From: Oleispirillum sp963668495
Lineage (GTDB): Bacteria; Pseudomonadota; Alphaproteobacteria; Rhodospirillales; Rhodospirillaceae
Direction of reading: 5' to 3'
Assembly (NCBI GenBank): GCA_963668495.1
Contig: OY764545.1
Location: forward strand, 1,798,001 to 1,862,000
DNA: 64,000 nucleotides
Shown here: positions 8,787 to 17,719 of the stretch, in pieces
How the letters are laid out: each line of letters begins with the position of its first letter
How positions within the stretch are numbered: the first letter of the stretch is position 1
Program-made: the position numbers and the translations under genes
Notes under the pieces: model-generated
Told to the model about the DNA's origin: nothing
Seen by the model: the letters and a program-made list of their open reading frames with translations, nothing else
Databases searched by the model: none

Positions 8787-10246
8787 CACAAACGCTACGT
8801 TACGCCTTCATCGATGGTCGCTATTGCGAACGTGAAGGTGCCGAAACGTTTCAGGATATAAATCCATTCACGCTTGCCCCATTGGCAGACATTGTTATTG
8901 CATCGCAAGATGAAGTCGATACCGCAGTTGCAAGTGCTCAGGCCGCTTTCAAACAATGGTCAAAACTATCCGGGACGGCGCGTGGAGCCGTTCTTAACCG
9001 TGCGGCTGATTTAATCGCATCACGTCGCGAAGAAATCGCATGGCTTGAAAGTCTGGATGCCGGGAAACCGCTGTCTGAAACTCCTGAAGCCGATGTGGAT
9101 TCCGCAATTGATTGCCTACGCTTTTTTGCCTCCGTGGCGCCAACCATTGCCGGAGAGCAAAAGGACCTCGGCGGGCCATGGTTCTATACACGGCGCGAAC
9201 CGCTGGGGGTCGTCGGTGGGATTGGGGCATGGAATTATCCATTCCAGATTGCCTGTTGGAAGGCAGCCCCGGCCTTAGCCGCAGGCAATGCCATGGTGTT
9301 TAAACCAGCAGAGTTAACGCCACTATCCGCTTATGTTTTGGCTGAAATCTTGATCGAAGCAGGGGCTCCGGCTGGTTTGTTTAATGTGGTGCAGGGGGAT
9401 GGCGACGTCGGTCGGATGCTGACCGCCCATCCGGGCATTGCAAAAATCTCGTTTACGGGGGAAGTCGAAACCGGAAAGGCTGTGATGCGCGACAGTGCAT
9501 CTACCCTAAAACATGTCACGCTCGAACTGGGAGGAAAGTCTCCGTTGGTCATCTTTGATGATGCGGACATTGACGATGCAGTTAACGCAGCCATGTTGGG
9601 GAATTTTTATACACAAGGGCAGATTTGCACCAACTGTACCCGTGTTTTTGTACACGAAGCCATCCAGAGCACCTTCCTGTCACGATTGCTGGATAAAACC
9701 AATCGCATGGTTTTGGGAGACCCCCTTGACCCTGCGACGCATGTTGGGCCGCTGATCTCTCCTGAGCATTGTGAGAAGGTTCTGGGGTATCTGGATATCG
9801 GCAAGGCTGAGGGGGCACGCATATTGATCGGCGGCGGGCAGCCGCAGGATCCGGCCTTGGCTGGGAAATCATTTGTCGAACCGACGGTGTTCTTTGACTG
9901 CACCGATGACATGACGATCTGTCGTCAGGAAATTTTTGGCCCGGTGATGAGTGTGCTGTCCTTCAGCGATGAAGCGGATGTCATTGCCCGTGCCAATGCA
10001 CTTCCGTTTGGTTTGGCCGCCGGAGTGATGACCAAGGATATGCAGCGTGCCCACCGTGTCGCCGCAGCTTTGGAAGCCGGTGTGGTTTGGATCAATACCT
10101 ATAACCTGACCCCGGTGGAAATGCCCTTTGGTGGAACAAAACATTCCGGTTTGGGCCGGGAAAATGGCTTGGCGGCGATTGAGCACGTGACGCAAGTCAA
10201 AAGCATTTACGTAGAAACTGGTTCTGTGGAGTCTCCGTACCAATGA
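8783..10246 (+). CDS. betB: Betaine aldehyde dehydrogenase
   Basis: Oxidises betaine aldehyde to glycine betaine with NAD(P)+, cytoplasmic. The ATG at 8783 overlaps the betI stop by four bases; 487 residues is standard. Aldehyde dehydrogenase landmarks are present in order: 'GGIGAWNYPFQIACWKAAPA' (cofactor region, about residue 150), general base Glu in 'VTLELGGKSP' (about 250), catalytic Cys in 'GQICTNCTRV' (about 285) and 'EIFGPVMSV' (about 385). The second step of choline oxidation, coupled by a 4-base overlap to betA. Confidence 0.95.
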   Translation: MTQTLRYAFIDGRYCEREGAETFQDINPFTLAPLADIVIASQDEVDTAVASAQAAFKQWSKLSGTARGAVLNRAADLIASRREEIAWLESLDAGKPLSETPEADVDSAIDCLRFFASVAPTIAGEQKDLGGPWFYTRREPLGVVGGIGAWNYPFQIACWKAAPALAAGNAMVFKPAELTPLSAYVLAEILIEAGAPAGLFNVVQGDGDVGRMLTAHPGIAKISFTGEVETGKAVMRDSASTLKHVTLELGGKSPLVIFDDADIDDAVNAAMLGNFYTQGQICTNCTRVFVHEAIQSTFLSRLLDKTNRMVLGDPLDPATHVGPLISPEHCEKVLGYLDIGKAEGARILIGGGQPQDPALAGKSFVEPTVFFDCTDDMTICRQEIFGPVMSVLSFSDEADVIARANALPFGLAAGVMTKDMQRAHRVAAALEAGVVWINTYNLTPVEMPFGGTKHSGLGRENGLAAIEHVTQVKSIYVETGSVESPYQ

Positions 10247-11913
10247 CGCAATATATGGAATACGACTACATCATCATTGGCGCAGGTACTGCTGGCTGTG
10301 TATTGGCTAATCGCCTGAGTGAAAACCCGAAAGACAGGGTGCTGGTGGTAGAGGCAGGGCGCCGCGACTGGAGCCTGTATATTCATATGCCGGCAACATT
10401 TGCGTGGCCCTTGATGACCGAAACCTATAACTGGGCGTATGAGACTGAGCCGGAACCCTATGTGAATAAACGCCGTATGTATCAGCCGCGCGGCAAAGTT
10501 TGGGGTGGGACCAGTTCCGTGAACGGGATGTGTTACCTGCGTGGACACGCGCTGGACTATGACCGTTGGGCCGAAGAAACCGGGGATGAAAGCTGGCAAT
10601 ATGCCCAGTGCTTGCCGTACTTCAAAAAACTGGAGAACTTTCCCCAGGTTGGTCCCAACGATTATCATGGTGTTGGCGGTCCTCATAATGTGACGCGTGG
10701 TGAGCAGTGGACGCCGCTGTACCGCGCATTCATTGAGGCCGGGAAACAAGCCGGATACCCTGAAACCGACGATCTGAACGGTTATCAGCAGGAAGGCTTT
10801 GGCCCGATGGATATGGCTATTGGTCGTGGTCGCCGCAGTTCGACCGCTATGGGGTATTTGCGCCCGGCATTGAAACGTCCGAATTGCCAAATTCTGGACC
10901 ATACGCTGACCACATCCATCACCATGGACAATGGAAAGGCCATCGGGATTGAGGCCACCCGCAAAGGCAAGGCAATTTCTGTCCGCGCGAACAAAGAAGT
11001 GATCTTGTGCGGTGGGCCGTTCAATTCGCCGCAGTTGTTAATGTTGTCTGGCATTGGTGATCCTGACCATTTGACTGAGTTCGGCATTGATCCGGTTGTG
11101 CCGTTGAAGGGCGTCGGCAAAAACCTTCAGGATCATCCAGAGGTCTATGTTCAGTACAAATGTAAGACCAAAGATACTTTGTTCGGCGTATTGAAGCCGT
11201 GGAATCAGGCTTGGATTGGCTTTAACTGGCTGTTCTTGGGTAAGGGGCCGGGGGCCACCAACCATTTTGAGGCTGGTGGCTTTATCCGCTCGGAGCCGGG
11301 CGTCAAACATCCGAATTTGCAATTCCACTTCCTGCCGGTCGCCGCTGCCTATGATGGCTCCGGGATGCAAAAGATGCATGGATATCAGGCACATATCGGT
11401 CCGATGCGGTCGGAAAGCCGGGGTTGGGTGAAATTGCGGTCCAGCGACCCACAAGACAAACCTCGGATCCTGTTTAATTATTTCTCGACCGAGTTGGATC
11501 GCCGCGAATTCCGCGACGGGATTAAGCTGACCCGTGAAATCATGAACCAATCTGCACTGGATCCATTCAACGGTGGCGAGCTTGCGCCGGGACCGGATGT
11601 TCAAACCGATGACGAGATCGACGCGTTTGCTCGGGAAATGGTGGAAAGTGCATATCATCCATGCGGAACCTGTGCCATGGGGCCACAGGATGATCCGATG
11701 GCGGTGGTAAATAGCCAAGGGCAAGTGTACGGCGTGGACAACCTTCGCGTGGTTGATTCCTCCATCATGCCGACGCTTGTTTCGGGGAATCTGAATACCC
11801 CGACTTTGATGATGGCTGAAAAGCTAGCAGATTCCATTCGTGGGCGCGCCCAGCTCCCGCGGGAGGATGCGCCATTCTATGTGGCGGAAAATTGGGAGAC
11901 AGCACAGCGGTAA
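10243..11913 (+). CDS. betA: Choline dehydrogenase (GMC oxidoreductase)
   Basis: FAD-dependent, membrane-associated enzyme oxidising choline to betaine aldehyde. 556 residues. The N-terminal FAD dinucleotide fold is 'IIGAGTAGCVLANRLSE' (about residues 9-25). GMC signature regions are 'GRVWGGTSSVNGM'-like ('GKVWGGTSSVNGMCY') near residue 85 and 'GGPFNSPQLLMLSGIG' near 255. The C-terminal active-site His lies in 'SAYHPCGTCAMG' and the Asn/His pair in 'VSGNLNTPTLMMAEKLAD'. Starts on the ATGA overlap with betB. Confidence 0.95.
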   Translation: MTQYMEYDYIIIGAGTAGCVLANRLSENPKDRVLVVEAGRRDWSLYIHMPATFAWPLMTETYNWAYETEPEPYVNKRRMYQPRGKVWGGTSSVNGMCYLRGHALDYDRWAEETGDESWQYAQCLPYFKKLENFPQVGPNDYHGVGGPHNVTRGEQWTPLYRAFIEAGKQAGYPETDDLNGYQQEGFGPMDMAIGRGRRSSTAMGYLRPALKRPNCQILDHTLTTSITMDNGKAIGIEATRKGKAISVRANKEVILCGGPFNSPQLLMLSGIGDPDHLTEFGIDPVVPLKGVGKNLQDHPEVYVQYKCKTKDTLFGVLKPWNQAWIGFNWLFLGKGPGATNHFEAGGFIRSEPGVKHPNLQFHFLPVAAAYDGSGMQKMHGYQAHIGPMRSESRGWVKLRSSDPQDKPRILFNYFSTELDRREFRDGIKLTREIMNQSALDPFNGGELAPGPDVQTDDEIDAFAREMVESAYHPCGTCAMGPQDDPMAVVNSQGQVYGVDNLRVVDSSIMPTLVSGNLNTPTLMMAEKLADSIRGRAQLPREDAPFYVAENWETAQR

Positions 11914-11982
11914 TCCCGCTGCTTGCGTCCCTGTATGTGTATATGTTTCGACGATTGTATTAACGACTACGGAAGCCAAAAG

Positions 11983-12930
11983 ATGATCAAGTTTTCTTCT
12001 CTTGCAGGTGCGATGGCAGTTTGCCTTGGATCTATGGTCTCGCACGCCATGGCAAAAGAAACTGACTCTTGCTCCGTTGTCCGTTTCGCAGATGTGGGGT
12101 GGACAGATATTCAGGCAACAACAGGTGTTGCCACAACAGTGCTGGAGGCACTGGGGTATCAAACGGAAACCAAAATCACCAGCGTCCCTGTGACGTTTAT
12201 TGCATTGGAAAATGCACAAATTGATGCCTTTTTGGGGCTGTGGACGCCAACTATGACAGGCATGGTGCAAAAGCGTCTGGAAAACGGGTCCATTGAGAAA
12301 ATCCAGACCAACCTATCTGGAGCCAAGTACACCTTGGCTGTGCCTGAGTATGTCTTTGACGCAGGTGTGAAGGATATGGCGGATCTGGACGCGCATAAGG
12401 CAAAATTCGCCGGTCAGATCTATGGTATTGAGCCGGGAAATGACGGTAATAAACTCATTCAGGATATGATTTCTGCCGATGATTACAGCCTTGGCGACTG
12501 GAAATTGGTCGAAAGCTCTGAAGCCGTTATGCTGTTGCAGGCCAAGGGAGCCGTTGCAGCCAAAGAATGGGTTGTGTTCTTGGGGTGGGCTCCGCATCCA
12601 ATGAATGCCAAGATGGACATTAAATATTTGTCCGGTGGTGAGCAGTACTTTGGCCCGAACAAAGGTGCTGCGGAAGTTTCGACGCTGACACGCAAAAACT
12701 TTACCAAAGACTGCCCTAATGTCGGGACCTTCCTGAAAAACCTGACGTTTACGGTCGAAGCTGAAAATATCCTGATGGGCGGCATCATGGATCATAAACT
12801 AACGGGAAAACAGGCGGCGAAGACCTTTCTGAAGGCCAATCTCGACATGTTGGAACCTTGGTTGCGTGGTGTGACGACCATCAATGGAGAGCCAGCTCTG
12901 CCTGCGGTTCAGCAGTATTTGAAGAAGTAA
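11983..12930 (+). CDS. choX: Choline ABC transporter substrate-binding protein
   Basis: Periplasmic choline-binding protein of the ChoX/ProX family, 315 residues from the ATG at 11983 (GGAAG 8 bases before; the longer frame lacks a signal peptide at its start). Signal peptide about residues 1-23 ('VSHAMAK'). ChoX hallmarks are 'VRFADVGWTDIQATT' near the mature start and 'GLWTPTM' plus 'FLGWAPHPMN', aromatic residues forming the quaternary-amine cage. It closes the betIBA operon. No choW/choV genes follow, so it must use a transporter encoded elsewhere, possibly ProVW upstream. Confidence 0.9.
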   Translation: MIKFSSLAGAMAVCLGSMVSHAMAKETDSCSVVRFADVGWTDIQATTGVATTVLEALGYQTETKITSVPVTFIALENAQIDAFLGLWTPTMTGMVQKRLENGSIEKIQTNLSGAKYTLAVPEYVFDAGVKDMADLDAHKAKFAGQIYGIEPGNDGNKLIQDMISADDYSLGDWKLVESSEAVMLLQAKGAVAAKEWVVFLGWAPHPMNAKMDIKYLSGGEQYFGPNKGAAEVSTLTRKNFTKDCPNVGTFLKNLTFTVEAENILMGGIMDHKLTGKQAAKTFLKANLDMLEPWLRGVTTINGEPALPAVQQYLKK

Positions 12931-12956
12931 ATCAGCTGGTGCATTTACCTTGCTGC

Positions 12957-12989
12957 AAGGCGTTCCGTTTCTGATGGAATGCCTTTTTT
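12957..12989 (+). terminator. Rho-independent terminator of the bet operon
   Basis: Stem AAGGCGTTCC (12957-12966) / GGAATGCCTT (12976-12985) followed by six T. Confidence 0.9.
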
Positions 12990-13309
12990 GATGTGGATAC
13001 GACTCTGACATTCATGTGGGTGAAGACTCGTCATGTATCACCTAATGTTGCACATCTGTGGATAATCCATCCGTTTGGTGACCCATGGGTAGGTAGGTTG
13101 AGCGAGTGCAACAGTGTGTGGGGTTAGCTGTTTGATTTTTTGGAAGTAATTTAAAACGGCACTTATCTTATCCTTTGTATGATGTACCCGAATATGTGCA
13201 GAAGGGTGGGCATATAATGTGTGCAAGGCTTGACTTTTTATGCCGTTACTATATTACCTGACATTAAAGCAGTAACATTATCACATTAACAGCGCTGTCA
13301 GGTGAAGCC
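12990..13309 (+). promoter_or_regulatory. Promoter and operator of the 19-kb chelatase/uptake operon
   Basis: A 320-base non-coding stretch. Near its end are TTGACT (13230-13235), a 16-base spacer and TATTAC (13252-13257). Overlapping the -10 is GTTACTATATTAC (13245-13257), an inverted repeat of the form GTTA-N5-TTAC. It differs by one base from a site in front of the B12 riboswitch (39263-39275) and shares its layout with the palindrome in front of zur. This position suits a Fur/Zur-type repressor. No riboswitch consensus is seen here. Which regulator binds is inference. Confidence 0.5.
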
Positions 13310-14155
13310 ATGAACGCGATGCAGCATGTTACCATGCAGGCTCCGCTCTTTTCTGTTTCCAGCATCAAGGTTATGCGTGGACAACGAACCGTGTTGACTG
13401 ATGTCAGTTTGGATATTGGCAATGATGGCGTTATTGGGCTGATTGGTCCAAACGGTGCAGGTAAAACCACATTGCTGAAGTCCATGCTTGGTGTGCTTCC
13501 GGTTCAGGGTGGTGAGATTGCCTATGACGGGCGACCCATTGCGCAATGTTCATCCAGCTATCTGGCGCAAAACATAAGCTATATGGCGCAGGGTGCGCCA
13601 TGCCATTGGCCGATGACAGTGGAAAATGTCGTTGCTTTGGGGCGGATGCCCTATCACGGTTCGGTCATGCGGCTGAAAGATGCGGATTACTGCGCCATTC
13701 AAAGCGCGATGATTGCAACCGGGGTGCAGGGTTTCGCGAAGCGAAGTGTTTTGGAATTATCCGGTGGCGAGCGGGCGCGTGTGATGTTGGCCCGCACACT
13801 GGCGGGCGAACCATCAGTTCTGCTGGTGGATGAACCGGTTGCAGGGCTGGACCCGCATTATCAGCTACAAGTCATGGAAGTCTTGCGACAGCAGGCGGCT
13901 TTGGGGCGACGGGTTGTTATTGTCCTGCATGATTTGGCACTTGCCGCCCGATATTGTGACCGGGTTGTGCTTTTGAATAACGGAACAATTGTTGCTGATG
14001 GTACGCCTCAGTCTGTCCTGACTGAGCAGTCCCTGACCGATGCATATGACGTGCGCTGTCATATCACCACCCACCAGAATCAAATGGTGGTGCTGCCTTG
14101 GTCGCTATGTGGATGTAACCAGACAACAGTACACGAGCAGAAACTGTCCGCCTGA
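13310..14155 (+). CDS. FecE/BtuD/HmuV-type ABC transporter ATPase
   Basis: ATPase of an importer for iron complexes, heme, corrinoids or similar cargo; 281 residues. Walker A 'GLIGPNGAGKTTLL' (about residues 45-58), signature 'LSGGERARVMLARTL', Walker B 'VLLVDEPVAGLDP', switch His in 'VIVLHDLALAARY'. Its likely partners, a FecCD permease (28295) and a binding protein (31600), are encoded 14-18 kb downstream in the same direction, an unusually spread-out arrangement. First gene of the chelatase operon; a terminal extension after about residue 255 ends in a Cys-containing tail. Substrate cannot be told from sequence. Confidence 0.85.
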   Translation: MNAMQHVTMQAPLFSVSSIKVMRGQRTVLTDVSLDIGNDGVIGLIGPNGAGKTTLLKSMLGVLPVQGGEIAYDGRPIAQCSSSYLAQNISYMAQGAPCHWPMTVENVVALGRMPYHGSVMRLKDADYCAIQSAMIATGVQGFAKRSVLELSGGERARVMLARTLAGEPSVLLVDEPVAGLDPHYQLQVMEVLRQQAALGRRVVIVLHDLALAARYCDRVVLLNNGTIVADGTPQSVLTEQSLTDAYDVRCHITTHQNQMVVLPWSLCGCNQTTVHEQKLSA

Positions 14156-14194
14156 GGGGGCGAAAGACAGAACTTGCCATAATGGAAGATCAAC

Positions 14195-14992
14195 ATGACT
14201 AACGCAGTGCAAGCTATGACTGATGAAGTTGTATCGCAGGGGGTAGAGGCAGTGGTATCGGCACCGATGCCGGAACCGGGCTTCTTTCAACAACTGATGG
14301 ATTTGATTATTAACGGTGGCCCGGTAATGCTGGTGCTGGCTTTGGCTTCAGTGACTGGGGTGACGGTCGTTCTGGTTAAGGTCTTGCAGTTTGTTATGAA
14401 CGGTGTCTGGTCGCGACGTTCGGTTGAAACCGTGCTGGAGCATTGGCAGAATGGGCGCGTGGATCAAGCCATCCAGCAGGCTGAAGCTATGCGTCATCCG
14501 GCTGGGATTGTCTTGCTGACCGCCATGCGTGGCACGCTCCGCCGTGGTGTGGGTGATGCCTCCATGCGGGAAGAAGTAGAACGCGTTGCCATGCGCGAAA
14601 TCGCGAAATTCAATCGTCACCTGAATATTCTGGATATTATCAGCCAGCTTGCCCCTTTGCTCGGTCTTTTGGGGACCATTCTGGGTATGATTGCAGCGTT
14701 CCAAGCTTTGCAAGGAGCAGGTAGCCGGGCCGATCCGGCTGTGCTTGCCGGTGGGATTTGGGAAGCTTTGTTGACCACTGCCGCTGGCCTGACCGTGGCA
14801 ATCCCGATGACGGTATTCTACTTTATGTTGGATGGTTGTGTGCAATCCATGCGCCAATGCTTGGAAGATGCAGTCACGCGGGTCTTTACTTGGTCACATG
14901 ATGCAGAGGTCGTGCCGCTGCATGCTCCCGTAAACCGAAATGCTGCGGGCGTTCGCAAAGCGCAGGCGATGGATAACTATGCGCTTTCATGA
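14195..14992 (+). CDS. exbB: ExbB-family proton-channel protein
   Basis: Inner-membrane MotA/TolQ/ExbB protein that with ExbD and TonB converts proton-motive force into energy for outer-membrane receptors. 265 residues, with a first membrane segment near residues 33-60 and two more in the conserved C-terminal half ('LNILDIISQLAPLLGLLGTILGM' and 'AALTTAAGLTVAIP'-type segment). GGAAG precedes the ATG. It overlaps the following exbD by 14 bases. Being inside the operon, it is probably a dedicated energy module for the receptor at 29.5 kb. Confidence 0.92.
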   Translation: MTNAVQAMTDEVVSQGVEAVVSAPMPEPGFFQQLMDLIINGGPVMLVLALASVTGVTVVLVKVLQFVMNGVWSRRSVETVLEHWQNGRVDQAIQQAEAMRHPAGIVLLTAMRGTLRRGVGDASMREEVERVAMREIAKFNRHLNILDIISQLAPLLGLLGTILGMIAAFQALQGAGSRADPAVLAGGIWEALLTTAAGLTVAIPMTVFYFMLDGCVQSMRQCLEDAVTRVFTWSHDAEVVPLHAPVNRNAAGVRKAQAMDNYALS

Positions 14993-15386
14993 TGCAGCGC
15001 CGCCACGGCGTCGATTGAGCCTTACGCCTCTGATTGACGTCGTTTTTCTGTTGTTGGTGTTTTTTATGCTGTCTTCGTCGTTCATTCATTGGCGACGTGT
15101 GGATTTGCAGGCGGGTGTGGAAAGCGCACACGCCGAGCCCCAGTCAACAGAGGAACGATGGGTCACAGTGCGCGTGAATGGCTGTGGAGATGCGGGGGTG
15201 ACCCTGGACGGAAAGCCTGTTGCGCTGGATGCCATTGGTCAACGTTTGTCCGGGTTTGACCTTGATCATACCCATGCCCGCGTCATCGTCGAAGATGAAA
15301 CCGCCCTGATGTGTCTGGTCGGCGTACTGGATGCACTTGAGGAAGCGAAAGTTACCTCAGCCACTGTGGACGGACTGATTAAGTAG
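14979..15386 (+). CDS. exbD: ExbD-family protein, first of two
   Basis: Single-span inner-membrane protein of the ExbBD proton channel, 135 residues from the ATG at 14979. The family core 'LTPLIDVVFLLLVFFMLSSSF' begins near residue 15 and includes the essential membrane Asp; a periplasmic domain follows. Overlaps exbB and is followed within 8 bases by a second exbD, so the complex may contain two different ExbD subunits. Confidence 0.9.
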   Translation: MRFHDAAPPRRRLSLTPLIDVVFLLLVFFMLSSSFIHWRRVDLQAGVESAHAEPQSTEERWVTVRVNGCGDAGVTLDGKPVALDAIGQRLSGFDLDHTHARVIVEDETALMCLVGVLDALEEAKVTSATVDGLIK

Positions 15387-15393
15387 ATCATTC

Positions 15394-15798
15394 ATGAAAT
15401 TTGTTCAGCAACGTCAAACGCGTCCGGGTGACGCAATGGTCCCGTTGATCAACGTGGTCTTCCTGTTGGTGATATTCTTTATGCTTGCGGGCGTAATGGA
15501 AGCGTCACCACCGTTCCCCGTTGCGGTGCCTGAGACCCAGCAAGAAGTCGAGGCAGAAAAAGGAAAAGCAACCGTATTTCTGTCCGATGACGGCGATATT
15601 GCCATGTCAGGGGGCATCGAGGGTGTGGAACAGGTTGTTGCTCATCTGCAATCCCTTCATGAGGACAAATCCACAGTCAAGGTTCTGGTGCAGGCTGACG
15701 CCCGTGCTCCATTCGAAAATCTGAAAGTATTAACGCAGGCTCTGCACCGTGCCGGTTTTGCGAATATTTCCTTATTGGCTGCGGCGGGGGCGGAATAA
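15394..15798 (+). CDS. exbD: ExbD-family protein, second of two
   Basis: 134 residues with the same plan: short cytoplasmic N-terminus, membrane helix 'MVPLINVVFLLVIFFMLAGVM' (about residues 15-36) and periplasmic domain. In this copy the usual membrane Asp of 'LIDVVF' is Asn ('LINVVF'), which would remove the proton-carrying residue seen in the first copy. It may therefore be a structural partner rather than a proton carrier. No strong ribosome site is seen, so translation may be coupled to the gene before. Confidence 0.88.
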   Translation: MKFVQQRQTRPGDAMVPLINVVFLLVIFFMLAGVMEASPPFPVAVPETQQEVEAEKGKATVFLSDDGDIAMSGGIEGVEQVVAHLQSLHEDKSTVKVLVQADARAPFENLKVLTQALHRAGFANISLLAAAGAE

Positions 15799-15801
15799 GC
15801 A

Positions 15802-16653
15802 ATGTCTGAAGCTGTTGGCAATTGGATAACGGGAGAGCGAGGCGATACGGGCTTTGCCCACTGGGGCATTGGTATTGTTCTTGCCGCTGGTTTGCATGTT
15901 GGCGTTGCGCTGATGGCACTGTCCTCGGGAGCTGGCCTGAGCCTTGCCCCGGAAGGTGGCGGCGGCACGGGCGGCGGCATGACGGTCCTGATGGGCAGCG
16001 GTGGTTCGGGTAATGATCAGATGGATGAAGTCGCCGCAGCCATGGTGGTGGCGGAGCCAGAACCCGTGGTGGAAATTGAGCCACCGAAACCAGAACCGGA
16101 ACTGATGCCGGAAGTGAAAAAGATTCCGACCCAGAAACCGAAGCCCAAGCCCAAGGTTGAAGCAAAGCCAAAACCGAAACCGAAAGCCAAACCTGTCGTG
16201 AAGCAGGTTGTTCAGCGAGACATGGCAACAGTTGCTGACGCCTCGGCACAAGGTGCTATTGATGGTCGTGTCGGCGGCAAGGGGCAGGTCAATCGTCAGG
16301 CCGGGGGTGGTCCGGTTGGGCCGTCTGTCGGTGCCGGGAATTCCGCTGGGTTTGGTATTGATACGGCTTATAAGTCTTATAAGCAGGAAGTGCGCCACCT
16401 GTTGCTGCGTCATAAGCAATATCCCAGAACTGCCCAACGATTGGGGCAACAGGGCCGTGTTGTTTTGGCAATAACCATCGCACCATCGGGCAAGGTGCTG
16501 CGGTCAAATGTTGTGGAAAAGTGCCAATACCCGATTTTGAACCGGGAGGTGACAAAACTGGTCCGTCGCATCCGGCAATTCCCGCCAATCCCACCTAAGG
16601 TATCCACCTCCCCGATGACTTTTACCGTCGCCATTCCCTTTGTCCTGAGTTGA
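15802..16653 (+). CDS. tonB: TonB energy transducer
   Basis: Spans the periplasm to energise TonB-dependent receptors; 283 residues. One N-terminal membrane helix (about residues 20-45), a Gly-rich stretch, then a long Pro/Lys/Glu region of EP and KP dipeptides (about 85-133), then the C-terminal TonB fold ending with 'RRIRQFPPIPP' and a beta strand. It completes an exbB-exbD-exbD-tonB module in front of the chelatase genes and starts 3 bases after exbD. Confidence 0.92.
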   Translation: MSEAVGNWITGERGDTGFAHWGIGIVLAAGLHVGVALMALSSGAGLSLAPEGGGGTGGGMTVLMGSGGSGNDQMDEVAAAMVVAEPEPVVEIEPPKPEPELMPEVKKIPTQKPKPKPKVEAKPKPKPKAKPVVKQVVQRDMATVADASAQGAIDGRVGGKGQVNRQAGGGPVGPSVGAGNSAGFGIDTAYKSYKQEVRHLLLRHKQYPRTAQRLGQQGRVVLAITIAPSGKVLRSNVVEKCQYPILNREVTKLVRRIRQFPPIPPKVSTSPMTFTVAIPFVLS

Positions 16654-16657
16654 CGTC

Positions 16658-17719
16658 ATGAAGCCTATTTCCACCCATGTTGATAATCATGTGCCGTGCG
16701 CCCTGTCCTCTCAGGTGCGCACGCTTGTGGTATGGGTGACGCGGCGATGCTCTTTGCGCTGTGCTGGGTGTTATATGTCAGCAGGGCAAGGGCCGCAGGA
16801 TGATTTGTCGCTGGATACCTTTCGTACTGCGCTTAACACATTGCCCATGGCAAAGGGGTGGGAGTTACAAATTGCCGGTGGGGAACCCAGTATGGTGCCC
16901 CAGTTGGTGGATGATGTGGCATCCTTGGCACGGCAAAACGATGTTGGGCTGATCAGTTTGCAGACCAATGGTGTCGATGTGGATATCGACTTTATCCAGA
17001 TGCTTCGGAAACATCGTATCGGGGTTGGTCTGAGCCTTGATGGCCCGCCGGAGGTTAATGAACGTTTACGTGGTGGGACAAAGGCGGTTTTAACGGCGTT
17101 ATCTTTGTTCGAAGAACATGCCTTCCCAATTGGCATCACATCAGTGGTCAGTCGCCATAATCTGGATGCCTTACCTCGTCTGGCTGCGTTATTGGCAAAA
17201 TTTTCATGTGTACGGAATCTGGGCTTAGATCTTGTACGACCGGTTGGGCGTGCCAGTGAAGATTGGCTGCCAAAGCCCAAAGACCTGCATGAGGCGTATA
17301 ATCGTCTTTGTGACGTTCTGGACTGGGCTAACGGCAAGCGTCGTTATCCCATTACCCTGCGTGAATCACGCTTTGTCGATATGCCAAAAGTTCCGAATTC
17401 GTACTGCCCTGCTGCATGTGGTCAGGGCGCTGTTTTGGTTCCCGACGGTACTTTATACCCTTGCTCCAGCTGTGTTGGTTTACCTGAATATCAATGCGGC
17501 ACGGCAGAGGCTCCTGATTTTACTCAATTGGCGATGGGACTGCCAATTCGCAGTGCGAATTGTGACACCTGTCGCGTTCCGAATTGCCGGGGGCGGTGCC
17601 CATCTCGGTCCCTGTTTTCAGAAAAAGCTGGTCTTTTGGATTGTGTACTTCGTCGTGCGGCTTGGGCACGGCGGGAGCAGAGTCTGACCGACCAATGTGA
17701 GGTAAGACATGTCAGTTAA
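16658..17719 (+). CDS. Radical SAM enzyme with SPASM-type C-terminus
   Basis: 353 residues. The [4Fe-4S]/SAM motif is CxxxCxxC at C31, C35 and C38 ('RRCSLRCAGCY'), preceded by the usual beta strand. 'IAGGEPSM' gives the SAM-binding GGE. The C-terminal region has many Cys ('YCPAACGQG', 'YPCSSCVG', 'NCDTCRVPNCRGRC', 'LDCVL'), as in SPASM/twitch domains that hold extra iron-sulfur clusters, typical of peptide-modifying and some cofactor enzymes. It sits between tonB and cobN with a 4-base gap and an 11-base overlap, so it is part of the operon. Its substrate is unknown: a tetrapyrrole, a peptide, or the chelatase itself are all possible. Confidence 0.8.
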   Translation: MKPISTHVDNHVPCALSSQVRTLVVWVTRRCSLRCAGCYMSAGQGPQDDLSLDTFRTALNTLPMAKGWELQIAGGEPSMVPQLVDDVASLARQNDVGLISLQTNGVDVDIDFIQMLRKHRIGVGLSLDGPPEVNERLRGGTKAVLTALSLFEEHAFPIGITSVVSRHNLDALPRLAALLAKFSCVRNLGLDLVRPVGRASEDWLPKPKDLHEAYNRLCDVLDWANGKRRYPITLRESRFVDMPKVPNSYCPAACGQGAVLVPDGTLYPCSSCVGLPEYQCGTAEAPDFTQLAMGLPIRSANCDTCRVPNCRGRCPSRSLFSEKAGLLDCVLRRAAWARREQSLTDQCEVRHVS

